From Aliikangiella sp964411875 (lineage in GTDB: Bacteria; Pseudomonadota; Gammaproteobacteria; Enterobacterales; Kangiellaceae): DNA of 20,101 nt. Under the pieces are notes generated by a model. The model did no database searches and was not told where the DNA came from. It worked only from the letters and a program-made list of their open reading frames with translations. The stretch is from positions 1 through 20,101 of the forward strand of contig CAYPMT010000030.1 in assembly GCA_964411875.1 (NCBI GenBank), read 5' to 3'. The position numbers and the translations under genes are program-made. Shown piece after piece: positions 7,450 to 14,925 of this stretch (within the stretch, counting starts at the first letter, position 1; every line of letters starts with the position of its first letter).

Positions 7450-7495
7450 ATATAGGCTCTGTAAAATAAATCATTAACCATTGGGAGAAAAAATT

Positions 7496-7900
7496 ATGGC
7501 AAAACTATCAGAAATTGAAGGTATTGGTGAAGCTTACGCTAATCGATTGCAAGATGCAGGTATCACAACCCTTGAAAATCTTTTAGAAGTTTGTGGTGAA
7601 AAGAAAGGTCGTAAAGATGTATCAGAAAAGGCAGATGTTAGTGAAAAGCAGTTATTGAATTGGGTTAACCGTGCTGATTTATCACGCGTTAAAGGCGTAA
7701 GCACTCAGTATGCTGATTTACTTGAAGCGGCTGGTGTTGATACGGTTCCTGAGTTAGCACAACGAAATGCTGAAAACCTACAAGTGAAAATGGCCGAAGT
7801 TAATGAAGAAAAAAATCTTGTACGTAAGGTTCCAAGCACATCTCAAGTTGAAGATTGGGTTGGTCAGGCCAAACAATTGCCTCGTGCAGTAAACTACTAA
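7496..7900 (+). CDS. Small DUF4332 helix-hairpin-helix protein
   Basis: Encodes 134 residues from the ATG at 7496; GGGAGAA (7483-7489) is ideally placed, so a TTG further upstream (7481) in the same frame is rejected. Two helix-hairpin-helix-like units are visible: IEGIGEAYANRLQDAGI near residue 7 and VKGVSTQYADLLEAAGV near residue 67, each followed by a TxxxL helix. The arrangement matches DUF4332, a family related to the DNA-binding HhH domains of radA/polX-type proteins. There is no catalytic domain, signal peptide or membrane segment. A role in DNA or RNA binding is an inference from the fold only. The gene is flanked by a structured upstream region and a long downstream hairpin, so it is probably a separate transcript from lnt. 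Confidence 0.85.
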   Translation: MAKLSEIEGIGEAYANRLQDAGITTLENLLEVCGEKKGRKDVSEKADVSEKQLLNWVNRADLSRVKGVSTQYADLLEAAGVDTVPELAQRNAENLQVKMAEVNEEKNLVRKVPSTSQVEDWVGQAKQLPRAVNY

Positions 7901-7921
7901 GCTTTTTATTCTGACTTATTG

Positions 7922-7972
7922 ACTCTCCCAATATTGCGATGCTTAAGCTATTGCAAAGCAGTTTGGGAGAGT
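7922..7972 (+). terminator. Long hairpin after the DUF4332 gene, probable transcription terminator
   Basis: Perfect 10-bp outer stem ACTCTCCCAA (7922-7931) / TTGGGAGAGT (7963-7972). The 31-base interior can fold further (TGCTT 7940-7944 with AAGCA 7956-7960, or TTGC 7934-7937 with GCAA 7953-7956). The stem is followed by ATTAATAATTTATA rather than a clean T run, so it may be an atypical terminator or a processing site. Confidence 0.5.
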
Positions 7973-7989
7973 ATTAATAATTTATACTT

Positions 7990-8016
7990 AACTAAGCAAC
8001 AAATACTTGTTTAGTT
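7990..8016 (+). promoter_or_regulatory. Hairpin immediately upstream of the lnt start
   Basis: AACTAAGCAA (7990-7999) and TTGTTTAGTT (8007-8016) pair over ten positions (one G-U) around a seven-base loop. The stem ends 15 bases before the GTG start of lnt, a gene with no clear ribosome binding site. Confidence 0.35.
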
Positions 8017-8031
8017 TATCACTTTCGATTA

Positions 8032-9672
8032 GTGTCTCCTGTCAAGAATCTACTAAGCCAGACATCAGTTTTGTTTCATTTAAATTTGTTTAACGATTTT
8101 CTCCATTGGTTACTCTCATCTCGTTGGCGGGCACTGATTAGCCTGTTGATTGCGGGAGGTCTTTATCCTTTGGCTTTTGCACCTGTTGATATATGGCCAC
8201 TGGCATTTCTTTCAATATTATTTCCAGTTCTTTTTTTAATTCAAAAAGCACAGCAAGCTAATTCAGAACAGGTGAAAATCTCTAACTTTCAAATCGGCTT
8301 TTATTGGGGGATTGGTTGTTTTGCCATAGGTGCTAGCTGGGTTTATGTGAGTATTAACGTATTTGGCCATGCGCCATGGTATTTAGCAGGCTTTTTAACG
8401 ATATTATTTGTACTTCTTTTAGCCTCTTTTAAAGGAATTTTTTCTTATCTGTGTGGCTATCTTTTACAGAAGAGTCAAATAGCTTTAATCGTCTTTATTG
8501 CACCATTTAGTTGGATGGTTAGTGAGTTTATTCAAGCGACTATTTTTAATGGCTTTCCTTGGTTGTTGGCTGGTTATAGTCAAATTGATTCACCGCTAGT
8601 TGGTTTAGCAAGTTGGTTTGGTGTTTATGGTGTCAGTTGGTTTGTGGTAGCAATAGTTTCAGTGATGGCATTAATTTTACTTAAAGCCTTTAGAGCTAAA
8701 ATATATGGTCTAGTTTTAGTTGGATTGATGAGTGTCGTTGCTTTAGCTGCGGCAGATTATAGTAACCAAAATGATGATGCAGATAAGGCTATTCAATTGC
8801 AGGTTGCTTTGGTTCAGCCAAATATTCCTCAAGAGCAAAAGTGGGAGAGGCAATATTTTGAAAGCATTATTCAAGTATTGGTGGAAGAAACAGAGCCTTT
8901 GTGGGGAGCTGATTTAATACTTTGGCCAGAGGGCGCAATTCCAGCTTATGCACAACAAGTTGTTTCAATTACTGATCAGATTACCCAAAAAGCCAAGCAG
9001 CGTAATAGCCATTTAATTTTGGGTATCCCTGATTATGATGAAGAGCAAGATCGTAGCTTTTCAACATTAAAAGCTTATGGGGAATTATCACAGAGTTATC
9101 AAAAGCAAGTTTTGGTGCCTTTTGGTGAATATGTGCCATTGCAGGACTGGCTTAGGGGACTAATTAAGTTTTTCGATTTGCCTATGTCTAATTTTTCACC
9201 AGCGGTGATCGAGCAACCGCCTTTTGAGTTTGAGCAATTTAGTTTAATTCCAGCGATTTGTTATGAGATTGTTTATCCGTCAATTATCAGGGCATTATCA
9301 CTAAAGGCTAACCAGGTCGGTAAACCGCAAATTATTGCAACCATTAGTAATGATGCTTGGTTTGGAGATTCTTTGGGGCCTTATCAACATATGCAAATGG
9401 CTCGAATGAGAGCGATTGAGCTAGGCATGCCTTTAATTCGCTCAACTAATGATGGCATTACCGCTTTTGTTGATGCTGCGGGTAATGTGGTTAAGCAATT
9501 ACCTCGCTATCATCGAGGTAGTTTAGAGTCATCTATCCATCTACATAACAAAGAGACCTTATTCCGCCAGTATGGTTTTAACGGACTCTTTATAATATTA
9601 ACAATTAGCTTTCTTTTTATTCTTTATGGTGTTTGGATTCGTCGCAAGGCGAGCTTTAATCATAAAAGCTAA
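8032..9672 (+). CDS. lnt: Apolipoprotein N-acyltransferase
   Basis: Encodes 546 residues from a GTG at 8032. Lnt adds the third acyl chain to the N-terminal cysteine of lipoproteins in the inner membrane. The N-terminal half carries about six hydrophobic segments with the family hallmarks PLAFAPVDIWPLAFLS, GASWVYVSI and NGFPWLLAGY. The nitrilase-like periplasmic domain has the complete catalytic set: Glu300 in LWPEGAIPA, Lys358 in SYQKQVLVPFGEY and Cys410 in PAICYEI, with Glu412 beside it. SNDAWFGDSLGPYQH is also diagnostic. A last membrane segment ends the protein. It is some 25-30 residues longer than most homologues at the N-terminus; the start is uncertain because neither the GTG nor later TTG codons has a good ribosome binding site. 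The gene is not next to the usual corC/ybeX partner here, but between a DUF4332 gene and the nuo operon. Confidence 0.95.
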   Translation: MSPVKNLLSQTSVLFHLNLFNDFLHWLLSSRWRALISLLIAGGLYPLAFAPVDIWPLAFLSILFPVLFLIQKAQQANSEQVKISNFQIGFYWGIGCFAIGASWVYVSINVFGHAPWYLAGFLTILFVLLLASFKGIFSYLCGYLLQKSQIALIVFIAPFSWMVSEFIQATIFNGFPWLLAGYSQIDSPLVGLASWFGVYGVSWFVVAIVSVMALILLKAFRAKIYGLVLVGLMSVVALAAADYSNQNDDADKAIQLQVALVQPNIPQEQKWERQYFESIIQVLVEETEPLWGADLILWPEGAIPAYAQQVVSITDQITQKAKQRNSHLILGIPDYDEEQDRSFSTLKAYGELSQSYQKQVLVPFGEYVPLQDWLRGLIKFFDLPMSNFSPAVIEQPPFEFEQFSLIPAICYEIVYPSIIRALSLKANQVGKPQIIATISNDAWFGDSLGPYQHMQMARMRAIELGMPLIRSTNDGITAFVDAAGNVVKQLPRYHRGSLESSIHLHNKETLFRQYGFNGLFIILTISFLFILYGVWIRRKASFNHKS

Positions 9673-9710
9673 ATAGAGATATCTCGTATCATATTAGCTT
9701 ATGTGGTTAA

Positions 9711-9753
9711 TTTTTATTCGATTGGTTTAAATGATCATATAAACGAATAAAAA
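9711..9753 (+). terminator. AT-rich inverted repeat after lnt, weak terminator candidate
   Basis: TTTTTATTCG (9711-9720) and CGAATAAAAA (9744-9753) are perfect reverse complements. Inside, GTTTA/TAAAC can extend the fold and ATGATCAT is palindromic. The stem is poor in G-C and no T run follows it, so it may be a protein-binding site instead. Confidence 0.3.
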
Positions 9754-9841
9754 CTAAGTTTTTAAACGCATTTTGTTGTAAACAGGTTATACTTAGCTAA
9801 TGACCTTGATGAGTGAATGCTCAATAAGATCAATTAGTTAT

Positions 9842-9869
9842 TTGAAACTGATAGAGAGTCTATTAGAAT
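9842..9869 (+). promoter_or_regulatory. Candidate sigma-70-type promoter of the nuo operon
   Basis: TTGAAA (9842-9847) and TAGAAT (9864-9869) are separated by 16 bases, both good matches to -35 and -10. Transcription would begin near 9876, giving a leader of about 100 bases before nuoA. Confidence 0.45.
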
Positions 9870-9874
9870 CTAAT
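9862..9874. promoter_or_regulatory. 13-bp palindrome overlapping the nuo -10, operator candidate
   Basis: ATTAGA-A-TCTAAT is a perfect odd palindrome that covers the proposed -10 hexamer and start site, the position expected of a repressor operator. No regulator is assigned. Confidence 0.35.
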
Positions 9875-9975
9875 CAGTTGATTAACATAAAAACTTATTT
9901 GTTTGCTATTTTTTAAAAACACATTTTAAAAATGCAGGTTGTAACTGATAAGCTAGATTTAAGGGGGAGGTGTAG

Positions 9976-10332
9976 ATGTTAGAAAACTATTTACCGATAC
10001 TCGTTTTTATTCTTGTTGGACTTGGTTTTGGCATTTTTTTAGAGTTAGTGGGTTATTTTGCCGCGCCAAGAAAAGAAGTAGAGGATAAGCTTTTGCCTTT
10101 TGAATGTGGCTTTGATGCGTTTGAAGATGCTCGCCATAAATTTGATGTTCGTTTCTACCTAGTCGCCATTCTGTTTATTATTTTTGATTTAGAAGTTGCC
10201 TTTTTATTTCCCTGGGCTGTTGTTTTCCAAGAGCTTAGTTGGTTTGCAATTGGTGCTATGGGCGTGTTTTTAGGTTTGCTGGTGGTCGGATTTATTTATG
10301 AATGGAAAAAAGGCGCCTTGGAGTGGGAGTAA
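9976..10332 (+). CDS. nuoA: NADH-quinone oxidoreductase subunit A
   Basis: Encodes 118 residues, the usual size, with a very strong ribosome binding site (GGAGGT, spacing four). NuoA is a small membrane-arm subunit next to the quinone-site helices of NuoH and the NuoJ/K pair. Three hydrophobic segments are visible (about 6-28, 60-80, 87-108). The conserved loop between the first two carries KLLPFECGFDAF with the family cysteine, and the second segment has the signature FDVRFYLVAILFIIFDLEVAF with its acidic pair. First gene of the operon; nuoB follows after 97 bases in which no terminator is evident. Confidence 0.97.
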   Translation: MLENYLPILVFILVGLGFGIFLELVGYFAAPRKEVEDKLLPFECGFDAFEDARHKFDVRFYLVAILFIIFDLEVAFLFPWAVVFQELSWFAIGAMGVFLGLLVVGFIYEWKKGALEWE

Positions 10333-10429
10333 GAATTATTTTAGCGAGTTGAGTAATAGCTTGCTAGCTGAATAATAACTAAGCCATTTCGATCAAATAA
10401 TAATCAGGAATAAAAAGAGTTGATAGTTT

Positions 10430-10972
10430 ATGAGTTCACAACAACTAACATCAGCAGGGTTGGAGTCAACAGATTTAGAATCAACAGACTCGCCCGAAGT
10501 TAAACAATCGGGTAAAGGTTATTTAGTCACTAGTGTGGATACATTAGTTAATTGGGCTCGTACTGGTTCAATGTGGCCAATGACATTTGGTTTAGCTTGT
10601 TGTGCGGTAGAAATGATGCAAGCAGGCGCTGCTCGTTATGATTTTGATCGCTTTGGTGTTGTTTTTAGACCAAGCCCAAGGCAGTCAGATGTGATGATTG
10701 TTGCGGGTACTTTAACTAATAAAATGGCACCAGCTTTACGTCGTGTTTATGATCAAATGCCTGAGCCCAAGTGGGTTATTTCAATGGGTTCTTGCGCCAA
10801 TGGTGGCGGTTATTACCATTATTCTTATGCGGTTGTTCGTGGCTGTGATCGAATTGTTCCCGTTGATATTTATGTGCCAGGCTGTCCGCCAACGGCTGAA
10901 GCCTTAATGTATGGTGTGATACAACTACAAAATAAAATTAAGCGTACAAGTACGATTGCTCGTAATGTTTAA
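10430..10972 (+). CDS. nuoB: NADH-quinone oxidoreductase subunit B (cluster N2)
   Basis: Encodes 180 residues. NuoB holds the terminal [4Fe-4S] cluster N2, which passes electrons to quinone. The ligands are the tandem pair Cys57-Cys58 in GLACCAVEM, Cys122 in GSCANGG and Cys152 in PGCPPT. The core starts near residue 30 (GYLVTSVDTLVNWAR); the first ~29 residues are an extra hydrophilic lead with the repeated pentapeptide LESTD at 11-15 and 16-20. The ATG at 10430 is the only reasonable start: AAGAG sits ten bases before it and no Met follows until residue 48. It assembles with NuoC, NuoD and NuoI in the connecting part of the peripheral arm. Confidence 0.97.
   Translation: MSSQQLTSAGLESTDLESTDSPEVKQSGKGYLVTSVDTLVNWARTGSMWPMTFGLACCAVEMMQAGAARYDFDRFGVVFRPSPRQSDVMIVAGTLTNKMAPALRRVYDQMPEPKWVISMGSCANGGGYYHYSYAVVRGCDRIVPVDIYVPGCPPTAEALMYGVIQLQNKIKRTSTIARNV
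10460..10489 (+). repeat. 15-bp tandem duplication inside nuoB encoding LESTD twice
   Basis: Bases 10460-10474 and 10475-10489 agree at 12 of 15 positions. All three differences are third-codon and synonymous (Leu, Glu, Asp), so the peptide LESTD is exactly repeated. It lies in the non-conserved N-terminal lead of NuoB. Confidence 0.7.
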
Positions 10973-10982
10973 GGAAAATTGA

Positions 10983-11648
10983 ATGTTAGCTACTTTACAA
11001 GAGTTAATCGATCAACACTTGTTGGATAAAGTGGTATCAAGCAAAGTTGATGTCGATGAATTAACGATTGAAATTGATAAACAAGATTTACTTCCAGTGG
11101 TGAAGTTATTACGTGATCATGATGATTTTCAATTTCAACAATTGATCGATTTGTGTGGCATTGACTATTTAACCTATGGTCAAGATGAGTGGAATACTGA
11201 AACTGCTTCATCTAGTGGTTTTGAACGAGGCCGTGAAGATTTATCTTCGGCCTGCGAAGTTGAATATAAATTTATAGAAAATCGGTTTGCAGTTGTTTAT
11301 CACTTGTTGTCAATAACACTTAATCGTCGTTTACGTATTCGAGTTTTTGTTGACCAAGAAACGATGATGGTACCGAGTGTTATATCAGTTTGGAGTGGCG
11401 CCAACTGGTTTGAAAGGGAAGCGTTTGATCTGTATGGCATACTCTTCGAGGGGCATCCTGATTTAAGGCGTATCTTAACGGACTATGGATTTATTGGGCA
11501 TCCTTTTCGTAAAGACTTCCCTGTTATTGGTGAATTAGAAATGCGTTTTGATGAAAAGCAAAAGCAATGTATTTATGAGCCAGTCAGTATTGAGGAAAGA
11601 ATATTGGTTCCCCGAGTGATTCGAAGGGATATTTCACGTTCGAAATAA
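10983..11648 (+). CDS. nuoC: NADH-quinone oxidoreductase subunit C (separate from NuoD)
   Basis: Encodes 221 residues, ten bases after nuoB, with AAGGAAAA as ribosome binding site. This is the 30-kDa subunit of the peripheral arm, which has no redox centre and packs against NuoD. Recognisable stretches are IDLCGIDYLTYG, RFAVVYHLLS and the diagnostic ANWFEREAFDLYGILFEGHP, followed by DYGFIGHPFRKDFP. It stands alone, unlike the NuoCD fusion of Escherichia coli. A ~25-residue hydrophilic insert (about 65-90, GFERGRED) lies between two conserved strands; similar inserts occur in relatives with unfused NuoC. Nothing unusual is otherwise seen. Confidence 0.97.
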   Translation: MLATLQELIDQHLLDKVVSSKVDVDELTIEIDKQDLLPVVKLLRDHDDFQFQQLIDLCGIDYLTYGQDEWNTETASSSGFERGREDLSSACEVEYKFIENRFAVVYHLLSITLNRRLRIRVFVDQETMMVPSVISVWSGANWFEREAFDLYGILFEGHPDLRRILTDYGFIGHPFRKDFPVIGELEMRFDEKQKQCIYEPVSIEERILVPRVIRRDISRSK

Positions 11649-11752
11649 AGTTAATGCTGTAGTTATACTTTTAGAATTTAACCAGCAACAATTAAAATTT
11701 AAGTGCTGAAAAATTAGAGACACGTTATACCAAATAAAACGATAAATTTACT

Positions 11753-13006
11753 ATGTCTGAAATTGAACACTATACGCTAAACTTTGGTCCTCAACATCCA
11801 GCTGCACACGGTGTGCTGCGGATGATCCTAGAAATGGATGGAGAGACAATAGAAAGAGCCGATCCACATATTGGCTTGTTGCATCGTGCAACAGAGAAAC
11901 TAGCTGAAATTAAACCTTACAACCAAAGCATTGGTTATATGGATAGACTCGATTATGTTTCTATGATGTGTAATGAGCATGCTTATGTTTTAGCTATAGA
12001 AAAACTTTTAGGTATTCAAGCGCCAGTACGTGCTCAATATATTCGTGTCATGTTTTCTGAGGTTACCCGCATACTTAATCATTTAATGTGGCTAGGTGCA
12101 CATGGTTTAGATGTTGGTGCTATGACGATGTTTTTGTATTGCTTTCGTGATCGTGAACCATTAATGGATGCGTATGAAGCTGTTTCTGGAACACGTATGC
12201 ATGCTACTTATTTTCGTCCCGGCGGTGTTTATCGTGATTTACCCGAAATCATGCCGCAATATGAAAAGTCACCCTGGCGTAATGAAAAAAAATTAAAATC
12301 GCTCAATGAAAATCGTCAAGGTTCCTTGCTCGACTTTTTATGGGATTTTTCTGAAAAGTTTCCCGCTTGTGTTGATGAGTATGAATCCTTGTTAACCGAA
12401 AACCGAATTTGGAAGCAGCGTTTGGTGGGTATTGGTGTTGTCTCACCTGAAAGAGCTTATCAATTAGGTTATACAGGGCCTATGTTAAGAGGTTCTGGTG
12501 TCGCTTGGGATTTACGTAAAACTCAACCTTATGATGTTTATTCTGAAATTGATTTTGATGTTCCCATTGGTCGCAACGGTGACAGTTACGATCGCTATTT
12601 AGTTAGAGTTGAAGAAATGCGTCAGTCGAATAGAATTATTCGTCAGTGTATTGGTTGGCTTAAACAAAATCCGGGTCCAGTCATGGTTGATGATTACAAA
12701 ATTGCGCCTCCGAAACGAGCGGATGTTAAAAATGATATGGAATCACTGATTCATCACTTTAAATTATTTACTGAAGGTTATTGTGTGCCAGAAGGTGAGG
12801 CTTATGCAGCCGTGGAGCATCCTAAAGGTGAGTTTGGGATTTACTTAGTTTCTGACGGTGCGAATAAACCTTATCGCGTTAAAATTCGCGCACCAGGCTT
12901 TGCTCATTTGGCTTCAATGAATGAAGTTAGCAAAGGTCATATGTTAGCGGATGTTGTTGCTATTATTGGCACTATGGATATTGTGTTTGGGGAGATTGAT
13001 CGCTAA
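11753..13006 (+). CDS. nuoD: NADH-quinone oxidoreductase subunit D
   Basis: Encodes 417 residues, the normal size of an unfused 49-kDa subunit. It forms most of the quinone head-group pocket beside cluster N2. The N-terminal GPQHPAAHGVLR loop (13-24) provides the quinone-side histidine, and Tyr68 in YMDRLDYVSMM corresponds to the conserved quinone-ligand tyrosine. LHRATEKLAE (43-52) and the C-terminus IIGTMDIVFGEIDR are also signatures. The 104-base gap from nuoC has no clear terminator, promoter or small gene, and the ribosome binding site is weak. The stop codon overlaps the nuoE start (TAATG). Confidence 0.98.
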   Translation: MSEIEHYTLNFGPQHPAAHGVLRMILEMDGETIERADPHIGLLHRATEKLAEIKPYNQSIGYMDRLDYVSMMCNEHAYVLAIEKLLGIQAPVRAQYIRVMFSEVTRILNHLMWLGAHGLDVGAMTMFLYCFRDREPLMDAYEAVSGTRMHATYFRPGGVYRDLPEIMPQYEKSPWRNEKKLKSLNENRQGSLLDFLWDFSEKFPACVDEYESLLTENRIWKQRLVGIGVVSPERAYQLGYTGPMLRGSGVAWDLRKTQPYDVYSEIDFDVPIGRNGDSYDRYLVRVEEMRQSNRIIRQCIGWLKQNPGPVMVDDYKIAPPKRADVKNDMESLIHHFKLFTEGYCVPEGEAYAAVEHPKGEFGIYLVSDGANKPYRVKIRAPGFAHLASMNEVSKGHMLADVVAIIGTMDIVFGEIDR

Positions 13007-13599
13007 TGACAGATTTTAATTATGATCAAACCCGTCACCTCAAACAGTTATTGCCGCAGCAAGCGATTGATAAAATTGATCAGTGGATAAAAAAGTATCC
13101 GACTGATCGTAAAAGACCGCCTATTATTGCTGCTTTGACTATTGCCCAAGAGCATCATAGTAATTATTTAACTGATGAAATAATGCAGGCAGTTGCAGAG
13201 TATTTAGATGTTCCTCATATAGCTGTATTTGAAGTAGCGACTTTTTATTCTATGTTTCACTTAACGCCGGTTGGTAAACATGTGATCTCGGTTTGTAATA
13301 ATATTTCTTGTTCATTACGTGGTGCTGATAAAGTACTTAAACATTTACAAAATCGTTTAAATATTAAATTAGGTGAAACCACAGAAGATGGTCTTTATAC
13401 GATTAAAACGGTTGAATGTATGGCTGCTTGTGCGGGTGCGCCAATGCTTGAAGTGAATAAACGCTATCATGAAAATTTAACTGAAGAAAAAATTGATCAA
13501 ATCTTATCAGATATTGCTGAGCTTGAATTAAATACCCCCAAATCCTTTGACTCTAACCAAAATTCCGAAACAATAGGAAAAATGGAGACTAAAGATTAA
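13006..13599 (+). CDS. nuoE: NADH-quinone oxidoreductase subunit E (cluster N1a)
   Basis: Encodes 197 residues and starts on the last base of the nuoD stop (TAATG), implying translational coupling. It carries the [2Fe-2S] cluster N1a with Cys97, Cys102, Cys138 and Cys142 (VCNNISC and ECMAAC), in the thioredoxin-like domain of the NADH-dehydrogenase module, paired with NuoF. The first ~85 residues are the usual helical part with VATFYSMF. The conserved core ends near residue 172; a hydrophilic tail of about 25 residues (beginning NTPKSF) is longer than in most homologues and also encodes GGAGA, the ribosome binding site for nuoF. Confidence 0.97.
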   Translation: MTDFNYDQTRHLKQLLPQQAIDKIDQWIKKYPTDRKRPPIIAALTIAQEHHSNYLTDEIMQAVAEYLDVPHIAVFEVATFYSMFHLTPVGKHVISVCNNISCSLRGADKVLKHLQNRLNIKLGETTEDGLYTIKTVECMAACAGAPMLEVNKRYHENLTEEKIDQILSDIAELELNTPKSFDSNQNSETIGKMETKD

Positions 13600-14873
13600 T
13601 GGCTAATGAAGTTTGTTTTAGAACACTCCATCTAGAGTCACCTTGGACACTTGAAGCCTATGAAAGTGTGGGTGGTTACAGTGTATTAAAACGTATTGTT
13701 CAGGGTGATTTGGATCAAGATACCATTGTTGAAGAGTTAAAACTGTCTTGCTTACGTGGACGTGGCGGCGCTGGGTTTCCTACCGGATTAAAGTGGAGTT
13801 TTATGCCTCGTAATATGCCGGGACAAAAATATGTTGTGTGTAACTCTGATGAAGGTGAACCAGGAACATTTAAAGATAGAGATATTTTACGTTATAACCC
13901 CCATCAATTGATTGAGGGAATGATTATTGCGGGTTATGTGATGAATGCAACAGTTGGTTATAACTATATGCGCGGTGAGTTTTACGAACCTTACGAAAGA
14001 ATGGAAGCGGCAATTGCTGAAGCCAAACAAAAAAATTATTTAGGTGAAAGTATATTAGGTTCAGATTTTAGTTTTGACTTACATAATCATATGGGCGCAG
14101 GCGCTTATATTTGTGGTGAAGAGACGGCTTTAATTGAATCATTAGAGGGTAAAAAAGGTCAACCAAGATTTAAGCCGCCTTTCCCGGCTAACTATGGTGT
14201 ATTTGGTCGTCCGACTAATGTGAATAATACGGAAAGTTATGCATCAGTCCCGGTTATTTTACAACATGGTGGTCAATGGTTTCTTGATTTAGGTAAACCA
14301 AATAATGGTGGAACAAAATTATTTTCTGTGTCAGGCCATGTTAATAACCCTGGCAACTTTGAAGTGGGTTTAGGGATGCCTTTTGCCGAGTTACTCGAAT
14401 TAGCTGGCGGTGTTTTAGGCGGCAAAAAATTAAAAGCAGTTATTCCTGGTGGTTCTTCGGCACCCATTTTGCCGGCAGAGACTATGATGGAATTAACGAT
14501 GGATTATGATGCTATTGGTAAGGCTGGTTCTATGTTGGGGTCTGGAGCAGTAATTGTTCTAGATGAAACTACTTGTATGGTTGAGCTTGCGGCTATTACA
14601 GCGCATTTTTACTATGAAGAATCTTGTGGTCAATGTTCACCTTGTCGAGAAGGAACAGGTTGGATGTCTCGGGTTATTCATCGCATTCTAAAAGGTGAGG
14701 GGCGAGCTGAGGATTTAGAAAACCTTGAAAGAGTCGCAACGAACATTATGGGAAGAACCATTTGCGCTTTAGGTGATGCTGCGGCACTACCAGTGAAAGG
14801 TTTTCTCAAACATTATCATCATGAATTTGAATATATGATTGAACATAAACGCAGTTTAGTAGCTGAGCAGTAA
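13599..14873 (+). CDS. nuoF: NADH-quinone oxidoreductase subunit F (NADH/FMN-binding, cluster N3)
   Basis: Encodes 424 residues, beginning on the last base of the nuoE stop (TAATG). This subunit binds NADH and FMN and passes electrons to cluster N3. The glycine-rich GRGGAGF (54-60) and NSDEGEPGTFKDRDI form the nucleotide and flavin site. The N3 [4Fe-4S] ligands are Cys343, Cys346 and Cys349 in ESCGQCSPCREGT and Cys389 in TICALGDAAALP. MGAGAYICGEETALIESLEG is also characteristic. Full length, no missing residue. A 52-base gap separates it from nuoG. Confidence 0.98.
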   Translation: MANEVCFRTLHLESPWTLEAYESVGGYSVLKRIVQGDLDQDTIVEELKLSCLRGRGGAGFPTGLKWSFMPRNMPGQKYVVCNSDEGEPGTFKDRDILRYNPHQLIEGMIIAGYVMNATVGYNYMRGEFYEPYERMEAAIAEAKQKNYLGESILGSDFSFDLHNHMGAGAYICGEETALIESLEGKKGQPRFKPPFPANYGVFGRPTNVNNTESYASVPVILQHGGQWFLDLGKPNNGGTKLFSVSGHVNNPGNFEVGLGMPFAELLELAGGVLGGKKLKAVIPGGSSAPILPAETMMELTMDYDAIGKAGSMLGSGAVIVLDETTCMVELAAITAHFYYEESCGQCSPCREGTGWMSRVIHRILKGEGRAEDLENLERVATNIMGRTICALGDAAALPVKGFLKHYHHEFEYMIEHKRSLVAEQ

Positions 14874-14925
14874 CTTTTCGTTAACTGAGAAAGTTGACTT
14901 AAATAGGGTAGGTAAATTAAAGATT

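Larger units (their letters stand above)
9673..9975 (+). other. 303-bp leader between lnt and nuoA
   Basis: No gene or tRNA is seen. In order it holds an AT-rich inverted repeat (9711-9753), a candidate promoter (9842-9869) with an overlapping palindrome (9862-9874), and a second 13-bp odd palindrome CATTTT-A-AAAATG at 9922-9934. It ends with a strong ribosome binding site GGGGGAGGT (9963-9971) for nuoA. The octamer AACTGATA occurs at 9846-9853 and 9944-9951. Confidence 0.6.

Noticed and set aside
9820..9833. FNR-like site (right half ATCAA) in the nuo leader
   Set aside because: The left half does not match TTGAT, so the palindrome is not convincing.
9673..9975. tRNA gene upstream of nuoA, as found before nuo operons in some Gammaproteobacteria
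   Set aside because: No acceptor-stem pairing, GGTTCGAATCC-like T arm or CCA end is present.
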